From NCBI RefSeq assembly GCF_001665875.1, contig NZ_LZTA01000122.1, positions 1 to 64,000 of the forward strand: a DNA stretch of 64,000 nucleotides, written 5' to 3'. A program made the position numbers and the translations under genes. The notes below the pieces were generated by a model, which was given only the letters and a program-made list of their open reading frames with translations, made no database searches and had not been told where the DNA came from. Position 1 is the stretch's first letter. Each line of letters starts with the position of its first letter. This document shows, piece by piece, positions 1 to 8,981 of this stretch. This stretch comes from Mycobacterium sp. 852002-40037_SCH5390672. GTDB taxonomy: Bacteria > Actinomycetota > Actinomycetes > Mycobacteriales > Mycobacteriaceae.

Positions 1-3000
1 CGAGGTTCTTCGCCGCGGCGTCCACGGCGTCGGCGTCGGTGTCGTCGTCGTCGGTCTCGTGCTTCCAGCCGCGCTGCGCCACGGCGAGCACCCGCAAGCC
101 CTGCTCGGCAAGGCCGTGCACCACCGCCTCGGCCCGCTCTTGGTCGGCTTCCGGGTCGGCGAACTTGCAGCGCGGCAGGATGACCTCGGGCGCTCCCTTG
201 AGGACCAGCACCGGCGCGTCCGCGGGGTGGCCGTTGTCGTGGCCCACGGTGCCGATCGCGGCGGCGAAGCCGCGACTGGACTCGAACGGCACCTCGGCGA
301 GCATCGCCCAGTCCGAATCACTGTGGCCGTTCAGCGAACTCGCCGCGGTGAGGATCGCCTCGTCGGTGGCGTGCGCATGACCCTGGCCTTCCTGCGGCTG
401 AGCGGACGCCCGTGCGGCGGCCCGAAGCAGACCGGCCGATTCCGGGTCGGTCAGTTTCGGGAACGGGTCGTGCGGGTTGACGTCTTCGGGCACGGCGCAC
501 ACGACGCGCAGCCGGTTTTCCGTGAGGGTGCCTGTTTTGTCGAAACAGACGGTGTCGACACGGCCCAACGCTTCGATGGTGCGCGGCGCGCGGACCAGGG
601 CTCCGCGCGCCGTCAGCCGCTGCGCGGCCGAGAGCTGAGACAGGGTGGCCACCAACGGCAGACCCTCGGGGACCGCTGCCACCGCGATCGCGACGCCGTC
701 GGCCACCGCCTGGCGCAGCGGCGCGCGGCGCAGCAACGCCAACGCCGACACCGTTGCGCCGCCGGCCAGCGTCAGCGGCAACACCTTGCTTGTCAGTTCC
801 CGCAGCCGGGCCTGGATGCCGGCCGCCGTCTCGACGTCGGCGACCGCCGAGATCGCGCGGTGCGCGGCGGTGCCGACCCCGGTGGCGACGACGATCGCCC
901 GGGCATGTCCGGCGACGATGGTGCTGCCCTCGAACAGCATGCTGGCACGGTCGGGGTCGTTGACGGCGACGGGATCCACCTGCTTGTCCACCGGAAGCGA
1001 CTCGCCGGTCAGCAACGACTCGTCGACCTCGAGATCCTCGGCGATCAGCAGACGGGCATCGGCGGGCACCACCTCGGGTGCGGCCAGGTCGATGACGTCA
1101 CCGGGCCGCAGGGACTTCGCGGATACCGTCGCCGTGCGGGTCGCGTGTCGGGCGGCCTCGAGCCGGCGGCGCGTCGTCGCGACGGCCGGGATGACCACCC
1201 GACGCACCAGCTGGTCCTGCTCGGCGAACAGCTCGGCGGCGGCGGACTCGGCCCGGAGCCGTTGTACCCCACCGGTTATCGCGTTGACGGTCATGACGCC
1301 GGCGACCAGCAGCGCGTCGATGTTGCTGCCGACGATCGCCGATGCCGCCGCCCCGACGGCCAGGATGGGAGTCAGTGGGTCGGCGAGTTCGGTCTGGGTG
1401 GCCGACGCCAGCCGGGCCACGTTGTGCAGCGGCTTGCGCAGGGGTTCCAATGCCGGGCTGTACGTCAGGTCGTCGAGGCGGCGTCGCCAGGACGACTCGG
1501 TTTCGACGGCCATCGGCCGCGCACCACCGGCCAGCCGCGAGTAGACGATCTCGGGATCCAGTGCGTGCCAGGCGGTCAGCGGTTGCGGTGTGGGGTCGGG
1601 CAGCCGCAGCACCCTGGTGGCCGAGAAGCTCCCCGCTACCAAGGCGGTGGCCGCGGCGGCATTGACCGGGTTGAGCCAGCGCCGGAAGCTCACCGGGCTG
1701 GTGCCCGCCTCTTGCTCACCGGTGACGAGCAGCAGCCCGGCGAGCGTGGTGCCGCCCTGCGCCAGGTGCACCGCCGATTCACTGGCCGACCGGGCCACCG
1801 GAATCGCCGACAGGATGCGCACCGCGTCGGCCAGATCGGTGCCGGTGATGATGTCCGCGGTCCACGCCGTGGCGGCACGCGGATCATCAAGTGCCACACC
1901 GACATCGGCGATCGCGAGCGCGGCCAGGGTGTCGGTCGAGGCGAAGTCCCGATGCAGCGCGGTGATCAGCAGCACCGGTCCCCGGTCGGCTCGCAGCTCA
2001 CGGACGACGTTCAGCAGCGGCGTGCCGGGCGGGTGCGTGGTGCCGACGCTGGCGGCAAGGTCCTCGGTGCCCGCGACATGGCGTAACACCACCCGCGCGC
2101 CGGTGCGGTTCGCGGTCTGAAAGAGCGGTATCGCGTAGGGGTCGACCTCCCAGCCCACGTCGACGCTGCCGACACATTCGCCGTCGACGATCAGGTCGGC
2201 ACTCTCCAGGCCCTGCGCGGGTGTTGCCGAAGACCCCTGGGTCCGAACCCATCTCAGGCGGGCGCCGGTCGCGGGCAACTCGTCCGGGTCGGGCTCGGGT
2301 GCCTCTTCGCCGTGCAGCAGCGCGTCGGCCACTTCGTAGACCCGGTCATCGTCCCAGCCGGGAGCGTCTCCGCGGACATGCAGCACTGCGCGATGATCAC
2401 CGCGCAGCGCGGCACCGTCGATGACGACCACCTTCACCCGGTCCAAGCGGCGCAGCGCGCCCGGGTCGAGGACCAGTTGGCCGGAATTGGCGAGCCCACG
2501 GCCCAATATCGCCGCGAACGCCTGGCGGCCCATATGCGCGGCCCTGGGCACCCCCGCTTCGATGGCCGCAGCCGCATTTTCGGTGCCGCCACCGGCGACC
2601 AGCGCACTGACCGCCGCGATCAACGAGCCGTTGGCCGCCGAATCGACATAGCTTTCCACCGGCCCGGCCATCGAGCCCTTCGCCTTATCCATTGCGGCGT
2701 CGATCGTTCCGCCCACCACGACGTGGGAAGCCTCACCGGCGGCCGCCGCGGCCCAGCTGTGCCGGGGCACCTCCGACTTGGCCGAGGAGATGACCGGGAC
2801 CACCGGAGCCTGCGGCCGGTCGGGGGAGGCCAACTGCGGCTCGCGGTCTCGCCATACGCGGCGGTGCGCCGACGCTTCGGAGACCTGCAGGGTGCGTTGC
2901 GTCAGATCCAGCATCGGTGTGCCGAACGATTGAGTCAGACCGTGGGCGGCCGCCGTCGTCGCGGCCAGCGCGATGTCGGTGCCCACCCGGCCCAACCGCG

Positions 3001-3688
3001 CCTCCAAAATCGAGACCATGCGCGGTTGATGATTGATGAGCGCGGCCGCGGCCCGGGTGGTCTGCGGCGCGGCCGGCAGCCGGGTCACCCATCCGGTGAC
3101 CGCGGCCCCCATCGCGACGAGATCCATCGCCGCCGCGGTGAGTGGCACCAGAATCGCCAGGGGGTTTCCCGGATCGGCGAATGGTGCGGAGAGCGGTGGC
3201 GACTCCGACTTCGACCAGGTGATGTCCGAGGCGATCGAGGAAACCGTCGTGCGCACCTCGTCCAGAACGGCGTCGTTGTCCGCGTCGTCGGACAGTTCGA
3301 CCACCAAACGGCCCAGCGACCCCTCGACGTGGGCCTTGGTTACACCCGGGATCCGGCGCACCGGCTCCTCCACGGCGGGCGCGTACTCGTGCCAACGTGG
3401 GAATGGCAGCAGCGGATCCAAGTCCAGGTGCACGCGCTGCCCGCTGTTCCAGCGCACCGGGGGCAGGATGGCGGCGGGGGAGCCGTTGGACGAACTGTCC
3501 AATCCGATCGCTCGGCCCGTCGTTTGAGCAACCGACTGAATGACCGGCCCGGCGAGTTCGGTTACCGGACTGGCCAACATCTGCAGCGCGCCCGCGGCCC
3601 CTGCCGCGGTGGACACGCCCGCCCGCACTGCCTGCGCGGCTCCGCCAGCTACGCCAGCGACGACGCTGGAAACGCCGGGAATCTTCAC
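1..3688 (-). CDS. ctpI: Cation-transporting P-type ATPase CtpI, 5' part (gene runs off the window)
   Basis: Read on the minus strand from GTG at 3688 (protein begins VKIPGVSSVV), the frame stays open to base 1, giving about 1,229 of an expected ~1,630 residues. The P-type ATPase hallmarks are present: an actuator-domain TGES in the stretch ESLLTGESLP, a PEGLP membrane motif, and the phosphorylation motif DKTGTLTEN with the Asp near residue 1050. The sequence matches what I remember of M. tuberculosis CtpI (Rv0107c) almost end to end, including the long alanine-rich N-terminal half without metal-binding CxxC motifs. It should couple ATP hydrolysis to cation movement across the inner membrane; the transported ion is not established. 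The rest of the P domain and the last membrane helices lie outside the window. Many long open frames on the plus strand here are antisense shadows. Confidence 0.95.
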   Translation of the reverse strand, partial: MKIPGVSSVVAGVAGGAAQAVRAGVSTAAGAAGALQMLASPVTELAGPVIQSVAQTTGRAIGLDSSSNGSPAAILPPVRWNSGQRVHLDLDPLLPFPRWHEYAPAVEEPVRRIPGVTKAHVEGSLGRLVVELSDDADNDAVLDEVRTTVSSIASDITWSKSESPPLSAPFADPGNPLAILVPLTAAAMDLVAMGAAVTGWVTRLPAAPQTTRAAAALINHQPRMVSILEARLGRVGTDIALAATTAAAHGLTQSFGTPMLDLTQRTLQVSEASAHRRVWRDREPQLASPDRPQAPVVPVISSAKSEVPRHSWAAAAAGEASHVVVGGTIDAAMDKAKGSMAGPVESYVDSAANGSLIAAVSALVAGGGTENAAAAIEAGVPRAAHMGRQAFAAILGRGLANSGQLVLDPGALRRLDRVKVVVIDGAALRGDHRAVLHVRGDAPGWDDDRVYEVADALLHGEEAPEPDPDELPATGARLRWVRTQGSSATPAQGLESADLIVDGECVGSVDVGWEVDPYAIPLFQTANRTGARVVLRHVAGTEDLAASVGTTHPPGTPLLNVVRELRADRGPVLLITALHRDFASTDTLAALAIADVGVALDDPRAATAWTADIITGTDLADAVRILSAIPVARSASESAVHLAQGGTTLAGLLLVTGEQEAGTSPVSFRRWLNPVNAAAATALVAGSFSATRVLRLPDPTPQPLTAWHALDPEIVYSRLAGGARPMAVETESSWRRRLDDLTYSPALEPLRKPLHNVARLASATQTELADPLTPILAVGAAASAIVGSNIDALLVAGVMTVNAITGGVQRLRAESAAAELFAEQDQLVRRVVIPAVATTRRRLEAARHATRTATVSAKSLRPGDVIDLAAPEVVPADARLLIAEDLEVDESLLTGESLPVDKQVDPVAVNDPDRASMLFEGSTIVAGHARAIVVATGVGTAAHRAISAVADVETAAGIQARLRELTSKVLPLTLAGGATVSALALLRRAPLRQAVADGVAIAVAAVPEGLPLVATLSQLSAAQRLTARGALVRAPRTIEALGRVDTVCFDKTGTLTENRLRVVCAVPEDVNPHDPFPKLTDPESAGLLRAAARASAQPQEGQGHAHATDEAILTAASSLNGHSDSDWAMLAEVPFESSRGFAAAIGTVGHDNGHPADAPVLVLKGAPEVILPRCKFADPEADQERAEAVVHGLAEQGLRVLAVAQRGWKHETDDDDTDADAVDAAAKNL

Positions 3689-3730
3689 TCGTTACCCTTC
3701 AACTACGTCTACCGCGCCTAATGATCCTGG

Positions 3731-3753
3731 CGTGTGGAGGACCTGTCCACACG
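3731..3753. promoter_or_regulatory. Inverted repeat in the ctpI leader
   Basis: CGTGTGGA and TCCACACG form a perfect 8-bp inverted repeat around a 7-nt centre, 43 bp upstream of the ctpI start. It could be an operator or an mRNA hairpin. Nothing in the sequence says which protein, if any, binds it. Confidence 0.35.
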
Positions 3754-3849
3754 TGGGCCGGGAAGGTAAAACCGTGCGACGACACCGATGACGATGCAGC
3801 TCGGGCCTCCCTTAGAGAGCAAGGGTGCGATTACGTCCCTGGACACAGG

Positions 3850-4802
3850 TTACCGGGTTGCTGACAAACCAAACCTGCTGAACAACCCGGCGTCGAGGAA
3901 GACGGTGATGCCGGCGATCCCGGTAGCGCCGGTGGTCAAGACATGGATGGAATGGGCCCGTATCTCCCCGTCCGGGCTGCGGCGATATTCAGCAACGGCG
4001 GGTTGCGCGTTCGCGGCTGTCGGGATCATCACGATATCGCCGGGCGCGGCCAGGGCGCGTCCGGCGAGGAACCGCAGCACGGCGTCACGGCCGGTGAACC
4101 ACACTGGTATAGGCGGCATTTCAAGTTTGACGTCCGCTTGCAGCAGCGCCGTCAGCGCCGCCATGTCCGCGTTTTCGAATGCCGCGCAATACCGGTCGAC
4201 CAATTCGCGGCGCTCGGCATCGCCCGGCTCGGACATGCTCTCCTCCGCGGGCGAGAGCTCGGCAAGGTGGGCCCGGGCGCGCTGCAGCGAACTGTTGACC
4301 GCGGCGGGCGTGGTTTCCAGGAGCTCGGCGACCTCGGCCGCGCTGAACTGCACGACGTCGCGCAGAATCAACACCGCGCGCTGCCGCGCCGGAAGCTCCT
4401 GAAGGGCCGTCATCACGGCCAGCCGCACGCTCTGTTTTGCGGAGAGGTCGTCTTCCGGGCTCTTGACATCGCGTCGGGAATGGGCTCGAGCCAGGCATGC
4501 GCGCCGGCCTTCGCGTCGAAATCGGCGTCCGGGTCGATCGATCCGTCCACCACCCCCATCGGCAGCACCCGGCGGGCGCGGTTCTCCAGCGCGCGCAGAC
4601 AGGCGGTCGTGGCGATCCGATACAGCCACGTCTTCAACGCCGCGCGTTCCTCGAATGCCGGATAGCCGCGCCAACCCCGCAGATACGTCTCTTGGACCAG
4701 GTCTTCGGCGTCGTGCACCGAACCCAGCATGCGATAGCAGTGCGCGATCAGCTCGGCACGAAAAGGCGCGGCCTGCTCAATGAAATCCTCCTGCGCCGGC
4801 AC
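3850..4802 (-). pseudogene. SigG-like ECF sigma factor with SnoaL-type tail, broken by a frameshift
   Basis: Two minus-strand frames carry consecutive parts of one ECF sigma factor. The first, from GTG 4802 with Shine-Dalgarno GAGGAG, holds sigma region 2 (AELIAHCYRMLGSVHDAEDL, then TWLYRIATTACL) and ends shortly after WLEPIPDAM. The second holds the linker, region 4 (LPARQRAVLILRDV, SAAEVAELLETTPAAVNSSL) and a C-terminal SnoaL-like domain, ending at TAA 3850. The frames meet near 4461-4472, where one missing base (or two extra) would restore a continuous protein of about 317 residues. No slippery heptamer is visible, so programmed frameshifting is unlikely. Architecture and wording match mycobacterial SigG (Rv0182c) and related long ECF factors. 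Either the gene is dead or the base is an assembly error; intact coding on both sides suggests the change is recent. Confidence 0.8.
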
Positions 4803-4859
4803 CACACTCTCCTCTCGGTGCGAAGAACCTACTCCCTTGGAGACATCCGGCCGCCGAAA

Positions 4860-4882
4860 TTCATCGGTCCACCCGCGATGAA
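4860..4882. promoter_or_regulatory. Inverted repeat between the sigma-factor gene and the SDR gene
   Basis: TTCATCG and CGATGAA flank a 9-nt spacer as a perfect 7-bp inverted repeat in the divergent intergenic region. It lies 58 bp before the sigma GTG and 77 bp before the SDR ATG, so it is a candidate operator for either. No cognate regulator is evident nearby. Confidence 0.3.
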
Positions 4883-4958
4883 TCCAGCTGGTCCGCCGTA
4901 TCTGAATTGGTGAAGACGCGACCACGGCCGCAGACCACGTCAGAGAGCGAGAACGACC

Positions 4959-5729
4959 ATGAACCAAACCCGCACCGCCCACGCCGATGGGCTCGTCGGC
5001 ACCACCGCGATTGTGACCGGCGCCGGCCGTGGCTTCGGCCGCGCCATCGCCTCCGCATTGGTGGCGGCCGGCGCCCAGGTCGTCGGCGTTGCGCGCACCC
5101 GATCACAGGTCGACGAGGTGCGCACCCAACTCGGCGACGCCTTCACCCCGATGGTGGCCGACGCCGCGGATCCGGCCACCGCCGGCAGGCTGATCGACCA
5201 GTACCGGCCGCGCACACTGGTGCTGTGCGCCGGCGCGACGCCGCGGATGACGCCGTTACACGAGCAGACCTGGGAGACGTTCAGTGAGAACTGGAACTCC
5301 GACGTCGCACAGGCATTCCACTGGATTCGCCATGCGTTGCGACACCCACTGGCACCGGGCAGCTCGGTGATTGCGATGTCCAGTGGCGCCGCGCTGAACG
5401 GATCACCACTGTCTGGCGGCTATGCGGGTGCGAAGGCGACCGTCAGGTTCATCTCCAGCTATGCCGCCATCGAATCGCAACGCGCGGGGCTCGGGATCGG
5501 CTTCACCGCCGTGCTGCCGCGGTTGACGCCGGCCACCGACCTGGGCGCCGCGGCCGTGGCGGCCTACGCCGAGCGGCAAGGCGTCGACGTCGACTCCTTC
5601 GTGCAGGCCACCGGTCCCGCGCTCACCGCCGAACAGGTGGGCAAGTCGGTGCTCGAGATCGCCACCGGCGACGCCACCGACCACGACGCCTACCTGCTCA
5701 CGTCCGTCGGCCTCTCGCCGCTGGCCTGA
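4959..5729 (+). CDS. Short-chain dehydrogenase/reductase (SDR)
   Basis: This is a 256-residue classical SDR. The dinucleotide-binding TGAGRGFG motif is at residues 20-27, an LCAGA segment stands where NNAG usually occurs, an active-site Ser is in VIAMSSGAAL, and YAGAK gives the catalytic Tyr and Lys. It should oxidise or reduce a carbonyl/alcohol with NAD(P)H; the substrate cannot be read from sequence. It starts at ATG 4959 behind a weak purine-rich GAGCGAGA. A DUF899 gene follows 27 bp later on the same strand, so the two are probably co-transcribed and divergent from the broken sigma factor gene. Confidence 0.85.
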   Translation: MNQTRTAHADGLVGTTAIVTGAGRGFGRAIASALVAAGAQVVGVARTRSQVDEVRTQLGDAFTPMVADAADPATAGRLIDQYRPRTLVLCAGATPRMTPLHEQTWETFSENWNSDVAQAFHWIRHALRHPLAPGSSVIAMSSGAALNGSPLSGGYAGAKATVRFISSYAAIESQRAGLGIGFTAVLPRLTPATDLGAAAVAAYAERQGVDVDSFVQATGPALTAEQVGKSVLEIATGDATDHDAYLLTSVGLSPLA

Positions 5730-5756
5730 AATCCGAGACCGAAAGGCAAGACAGCG

Positions 5757-6506
5757 ATGAACACACCGCCGATCGTGTCGGCCCAGGAGTGGGCGCAGGC
5801 ACACCAGCAACTGCTGGCAAAGGAGAAGGAACTCACCCGGGCCCATGATGCGCTCGCGGCCATGCGGCGCCGGATGCCGTGGACGGCCGTCGACTCCGCG
5901 TACGAATTCGAGGGACCGGAGGGCAGGGTCAACCTGTTGGGTCTGTTCCAGGGCAGGCGTCAACTGGTCGTCTATCGCGCCTTCTACGGGCCCGGCATCG
6001 ACGGCTGGCCCGAGCACGGCTGCCGCGGCTGCTCGATGATGGCCGACCACGTCGGCAATCTGGCTCACCTGAACGCGCGCGACACCACGCTGGTGTTCGC
6101 TTCGCGCGCGCCGCAGGCCGACATCGAGCGGCTCAAGGCGCGGATGGACTGGAAAATGCCGTGGTACACCATCACCGATGATTTCGACATCGATTTCGGA
6201 GTGGACGAATGGCACGGCACCAACGCCTTCATCCACGACGGCGACCGGGTGTTTCGCACCTACTTCATCAACAACCGCGGCGACGAGGCGCTGGGGACCA
6301 CCTGGAGCTTCCTTGACATGACCGCATTGGGACGCCAGGAGAACTGGGAGGATTCGCCCGAGGGCTACCCGCAGACCGCTCCCTACGAGTGGTGGGACTG
6401 GCACGACGCGTACGGCAAGCACGAGCCGTCACGCTGGTTCGGTGAGCCCGACCCCAACGATCCCAACGATCAACGGCCGCCACGCTTAACGGGGTCGTCT
6501 CATTGA
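5757..6506 (+). CDS. DUF899 (thioredoxin-fold-like) protein
   Basis: The 249-residue product has the wording of the DUF899 family: PWTAVDSAYEFEGPEG, then LVVYRAFYGPGIDGWP, then a CRGCSMMADHVGNLAHLNARD segment with a CxxC pair (Cys-Arg-Gly-Cys), and near the end YEWWDWHDAYG. The family is predicted to have a thioredoxin-like fold with a redox-active CxxC, but I know of no established reaction. A short N-terminal helix (roughly residues 1-40) precedes the domain. It follows the SDR gene by 27 bp and probably shares its transcript. The adjacent broken ECF sigma gene is a setting in which DUF899 and SDR genes could be target genes; that link is inference. Confidence 0.85.
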   Translation: MNTPPIVSAQEWAQAHQQLLAKEKELTRAHDALAAMRRRMPWTAVDSAYEFEGPEGRVNLLGLFQGRRQLVVYRAFYGPGIDGWPEHGCRGCSMMADHVGNLAHLNARDTTLVFASRAPQADIERLKARMDWKMPWYTITDDFDIDFGVDEWHGTNAFIHDGDRVFRTYFINNRGDEALGTTWSFLDMTALGRQENWEDSPEGYPQTAPYEWWDWHDAYGKHEPSRWFGEPDPNDPNDQRPPRLTGSSH

Positions 6507-6586
6507 CCACATCGGGCCGCACAACACGAAAGCGCGGTACCCGTCGGACGGCTACTCGCGCATTATCCGGACGATCAGGATTGGCT

Positions 6587-6820
6587 TTACAGAATTCGGT
6601 GATGTGCCCTGTCAACCTGATACCCGGCCGGAAACGACTTTTCGATGACTTGCAGCTGGTGGTCCACCCTGGACTCCAGCTCCAGCACTACGCAGCTGTC
6701 GCCGAGGGATTTTGACTCGAGAACTATGTACCGCTGACCACAATCGGTGATCGGGTCGCCCGAGTGCAATTTCTCGACCGACACCGACTCCGCAGTTCCA
6801 TCTGCCTCCATCCATGACAC
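6587..6820 (-). CDS. Small hypothetical protein (77 aa)
   Basis: A minus-strand frame starts at GTG 6820 or, giving MEADGTAESV, at ATG 6811. The product is soluble-looking and alternates hydrophobic and polar residues in a beta-rich way (SVEKLHSGDPITDCGQRYIV, then VVLELESRVDHQ). I do not recognise the family. It shares orientation with the SnoaL-like gene 34 bp upstream and could be in its operon. No strong Shine-Dalgarno is seen. An overlapping plus-strand frame (6503-6715) looks less protein-like, being rich in Arg and Thr. Confidence 0.5.
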   Translation of the reverse strand: MSWMEADGTAESVSVEKLHSGDPITDCGQRYIVLESKSLGDSCVVLELESRVDHQLQVIEKSFPAGYQVDRAHHRIL

Positions 6821-6854
6821 GCTAGGTCACTTCCGCGAGCGAGGGAATAGACCG

Positions 6855-7226
6855 CTACGCGGTGCCGGCCTGCCGCTGCTTGAAAAACACGCTCACCCGG
6901 AAAATCAGGCCGTCGTCGTCCTGCTCGAAAAGAATGCATTCGGGCCACGTGGTGGCAACGTTGTCGACCTCGAATGTCTCGAACAGCTCGGCGTACGACA
7001 CCCGGGCGTCCACATGTGAGACCCGGTGTACCTGCAACCGATGGCCTTTCAAATTCGTGCATATCTTGCGCAGGTAGGCGACATAGCGCGCCTTGCCCTC
7101 GACGACGTCACAGAACGGCCCCTCCCGGGTCAAACCTTCCTCGGCAATGGTGTCGGCCAGTCCATCCCAGTCGTGAGCGGCCAGGCATTCCAGGTAGCGC
7201 TCGACCACTTGGCCGTGAGTGCCCAT
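6855..7226 (-). CDS. SnoaL-like / NTF2-fold protein
   Basis: The start is ATG 7226 (MGTHGQVVERYL), preceded by GGAGAAG at good spacing; an upstream GTG at 7253 is in frame but lacks such a site. The 123-residue product has the NTF2/SnoaL layout: an N-terminal helix with the typical phrase ECLAAHDWDGLADTIAEEGL, and later strands ending VSVFFKQRQAG. Such proteins form small alpha+beta barrels that bind or isomerise hydrophobic ligands. The divergent neighbour at 7291 is another small ligand-binding fold (SRPBCC). No catalytic residues can be assigned. Confidence 0.75.
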   Translation of the reverse strand: MGTHGQVVERYLECLAAHDWDGLADTIAEEGLTREGPFCDVVEGKARYVAYLRKICTNLKGHRLQVHRVSHVDARVSYAELFETFEVDNVATTWPECILFEQDDDGLIFRVSVFFKQRQAGTA

Positions 7227-7290
7227 GTCTTCTCCGCTCGCTTGTGGGTCCACGGTAAGCGCGACATCGTCGTCGGGCTAGGTTCCTTCT

Positions 7291-7752
7291 ATGAACTGGT
7301 GGACCGTCCACACCGACCGGACGCTGTCTGAGCAAGTGCCCGCGCCGCCCGACGCGGTGCGCGACTTCTACGTGGACCTGAACAACATCAAGCTCGTGCA
7401 CCCGCTGATCGTGTCCGTGCAAACAGTGTCCCGCAGCGAAACCCAGGATGGATACCAGCAGACCTACCGGGTGGTCGACCGAATCCGATTGGGACCGTTG
7501 ACAATACGGACCGCCTATCAGGCCCGCCTGCGAGTGCCCGCCAGCGGCGATGTGCTGACCGAGGCCGATCAGTCGCCGGGGGTGCGGTTGCGCGGCACGG
7601 TGAGTTTCGATCCGGTCGACGACGGCACCCGCGTCACCGAGCGGATAGGGATCACCGCGCCCCGGCTATTGGCCAGGGTGACCATCCGAGAGGCGGTCAA
7701 GGCGCACGGCGAGATGCTGGCCGGCATCCGGAGTCATTTCGAATCCGACTGA
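7291..7752 (+). CDS. SRPBCC (polyketide cyclase/START-like) protein
   Basis: The 153-residue product begins MNWWTVHTDRTLSEQVPAPP and follows the SRPBCC helix-grip pattern: an N-terminal strand, a helix with VRDFYVDLNNIKLVHPLIVS, paired strands (GPLTIRTAYQARLRV; VRLRGTVSFDPVDDGTRVTE) and a long C-terminal helix (LARVTIREAVKAHGEML). The fold makes a hydrophobic cavity; function is unknown. It diverges from the SnoaL-like gene and converges on the alcohol dehydrogenase gene with only 20 bp between stops. Little Shine-Dalgarno sequence is seen, which is common for leaderless mycobacterial genes. Confidence 0.75.
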   Translation: MNWWTVHTDRTLSEQVPAPPDAVRDFYVDLNNIKLVHPLIVSVQTVSRSETQDGYQQTYRVVDRIRLGPLTIRTAYQARLRVPASGDVLTEADQSPGVRLRGTVSFDPVDDGTRVTERIGITAPRLLARVTIREAVKAHGEMLAGIRSHFESD

Positions 7753-7772
7753 GCCGCTGCGAGTTCGGTGGT

Positions 7773-8933
7773 TTAGAAGCCCGCGAAATCGATCACTCCG
7801 CGAATGTTGCGGCCCTCGCGCAGATCCACGAACGCCTCGTTGATCTGGTCGAGCTGGTAGTGACGGGTGACCAGTTCGTCGAGTTTCACCGCGCCGGCCT
7901 GATACAACGACAACAGCATCGGCACGCTGGTGCGTGGATTCATCCCGCCGTAGAGCGCTCCCCGCAACTGTTTGGCCGACAGCGTCATTTCCTGCAGGAC
8001 CAACGGGACCGGGGGCTCGGTGTACGGGGTGATGCCGGTGAGCACGCAGATCCCGCCCTTGCGAAGCAGCGTCAGCGCCAGCGGGATCAAGTCCACATGC
8101 ACCACGCCGGGACAGACCACGACGCGGTCCGCCATCAGGCCCAGGGTGATGTCCTTGACCAGCGGTATCGCCTCCTCGGCGGAGGCGGCGGTGTGCGTGG
8201 CTCCGAAAATCTTGGCCGAATCCCGCTTGGATTCAACCGGATCCACCGCGACGACGTATTTTGCGCCGACGGCGCGCGCTCCTTGCAGGGCGTTCATCCC
8301 GACCCCGCCGGCGCCGATGACGACGACGGTGTCGCCGGGTTCGGTGCCCGCCGAGATCGTCGCGGAACCCCAACCGGTGCTGACCCCGCACGAGACGAGC
8401 GAGGCGGCATGGAACGGGATCGCCTCGTCGATCTTGATGACGGACCTCTCCGAGAGCACCGCGTATTCGGCGAACGTGCCGAGTTGCCCATAGGCGAGCA
8501 GGTTTTCGTCACCGAGATGTCGACGGCACGTTCCGTCGGTGGGCATCTCCCGCACGAACAGGCTCGCGCCGATGTCGCAGATGTAGCTCTGCCCGTTTAC
8601 ACAAAACCGGCAACTGCCGCACGCCGGAATGAACGAGAGCGCCACATGGTCCCCCGGCTGCACCGTCGTCACGCCCGGGCCGACCTCCGCGACCACACCA
8701 GCACCCTCGTGACCGCCGAGCAGTGGGAACCAGTCCGGCGCGGGCTGACCGCTCGCAGCCAGCACCTCGGGGGGCGGCACCACATCGCCGGTGAATAAAT
8801 GGTCGTCGGAGTGGCAGATTCCGGCGACGGCCATCCGCACCAGGACTTCACCGCCGCGGGGCGGATCAAGCTCAATCTCGCGGATCTCCCAGTCCTGGCC
8901 GACCCCGCGGATCACAGCGGCACGACACTTCAT
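7773..8933 (-). CDS. Zinc-dependent NDMA-type alcohol dehydrogenase
   Basis: The 386-residue medium-chain dehydrogenase starts at ATG 8933 behind a clear AGGAGG. It shows the catalytic zinc signature (AGICHSDDH, then GGHEGAGVV), the structural-zinc cysteine cluster CGSCRFCVNGQSYIC, and the Rossmann motif GAGGVG. The overall wording (CGVSTGWGSA, ALYGGMNPRTSVPMLLSLYQ) fits the actinobacterial NDMA-dependent alcohol dehydrogenase family, in which NAD(H) is tightly bound and recycled by an unknown carrier. It is the last gene of the minus-strand arm of the catabolic island, 48 bp after the FadD gene, and probably oxidises an alcohol intermediate to an aldehyde or ketone. Confidence 0.88.
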   Translation of the reverse strand: MKCRAAVIRGVGQDWEIREIELDPPRGGEVLVRMAVAGICHSDDHLFTGDVVPPPEVLAASGQPAPDWFPLLGGHEGAGVVAEVGPGVTTVQPGDHVALSFIPACGSCRFCVNGQSYICDIGASLFVREMPTDGTCRRHLGDENLLAYGQLGTFAEYAVLSERSVIKIDEAIPFHAASLVSCGVSTGWGSATISAGTEPGDTVVVIGAGGVGMNALQGARAVGAKYVVAVDPVESKRDSAKIFGATHTAASAEEAIPLVKDITLGLMADRVVVCPGVVHVDLIPLALTLLRKGGICVLTGITPYTEPPVPLVLQEMTLSAKQLRGALYGGMNPRTSVPMLLSLYQAGAVKLDELVTRHYQLDQINEAFVDLREGRNIRGVIDFAGF

Positions 8934-8981
8934 TTCGACCTCCTTAGTCTCTTGTGGCAGTTACGGCGGCGCCCGGCGGGT

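Noticed and set aside
59..2086. Long plus-strand open frames (up to 675 codons) over the first 3.7 kb
   Set aside because: They are antisense to ctpI, have Arg/Gly/Gln-rich low-complexity translations and no family wording; the minus strand encodes a full P-type ATPase.
4461..4472. Programmed -1 ribosomal frameshift in the sigma factor gene
   Set aside because: No X-XXY-YYZ slippery heptamer or stimulatory structure is visible at the junction; mutation or sequence error explains it better.
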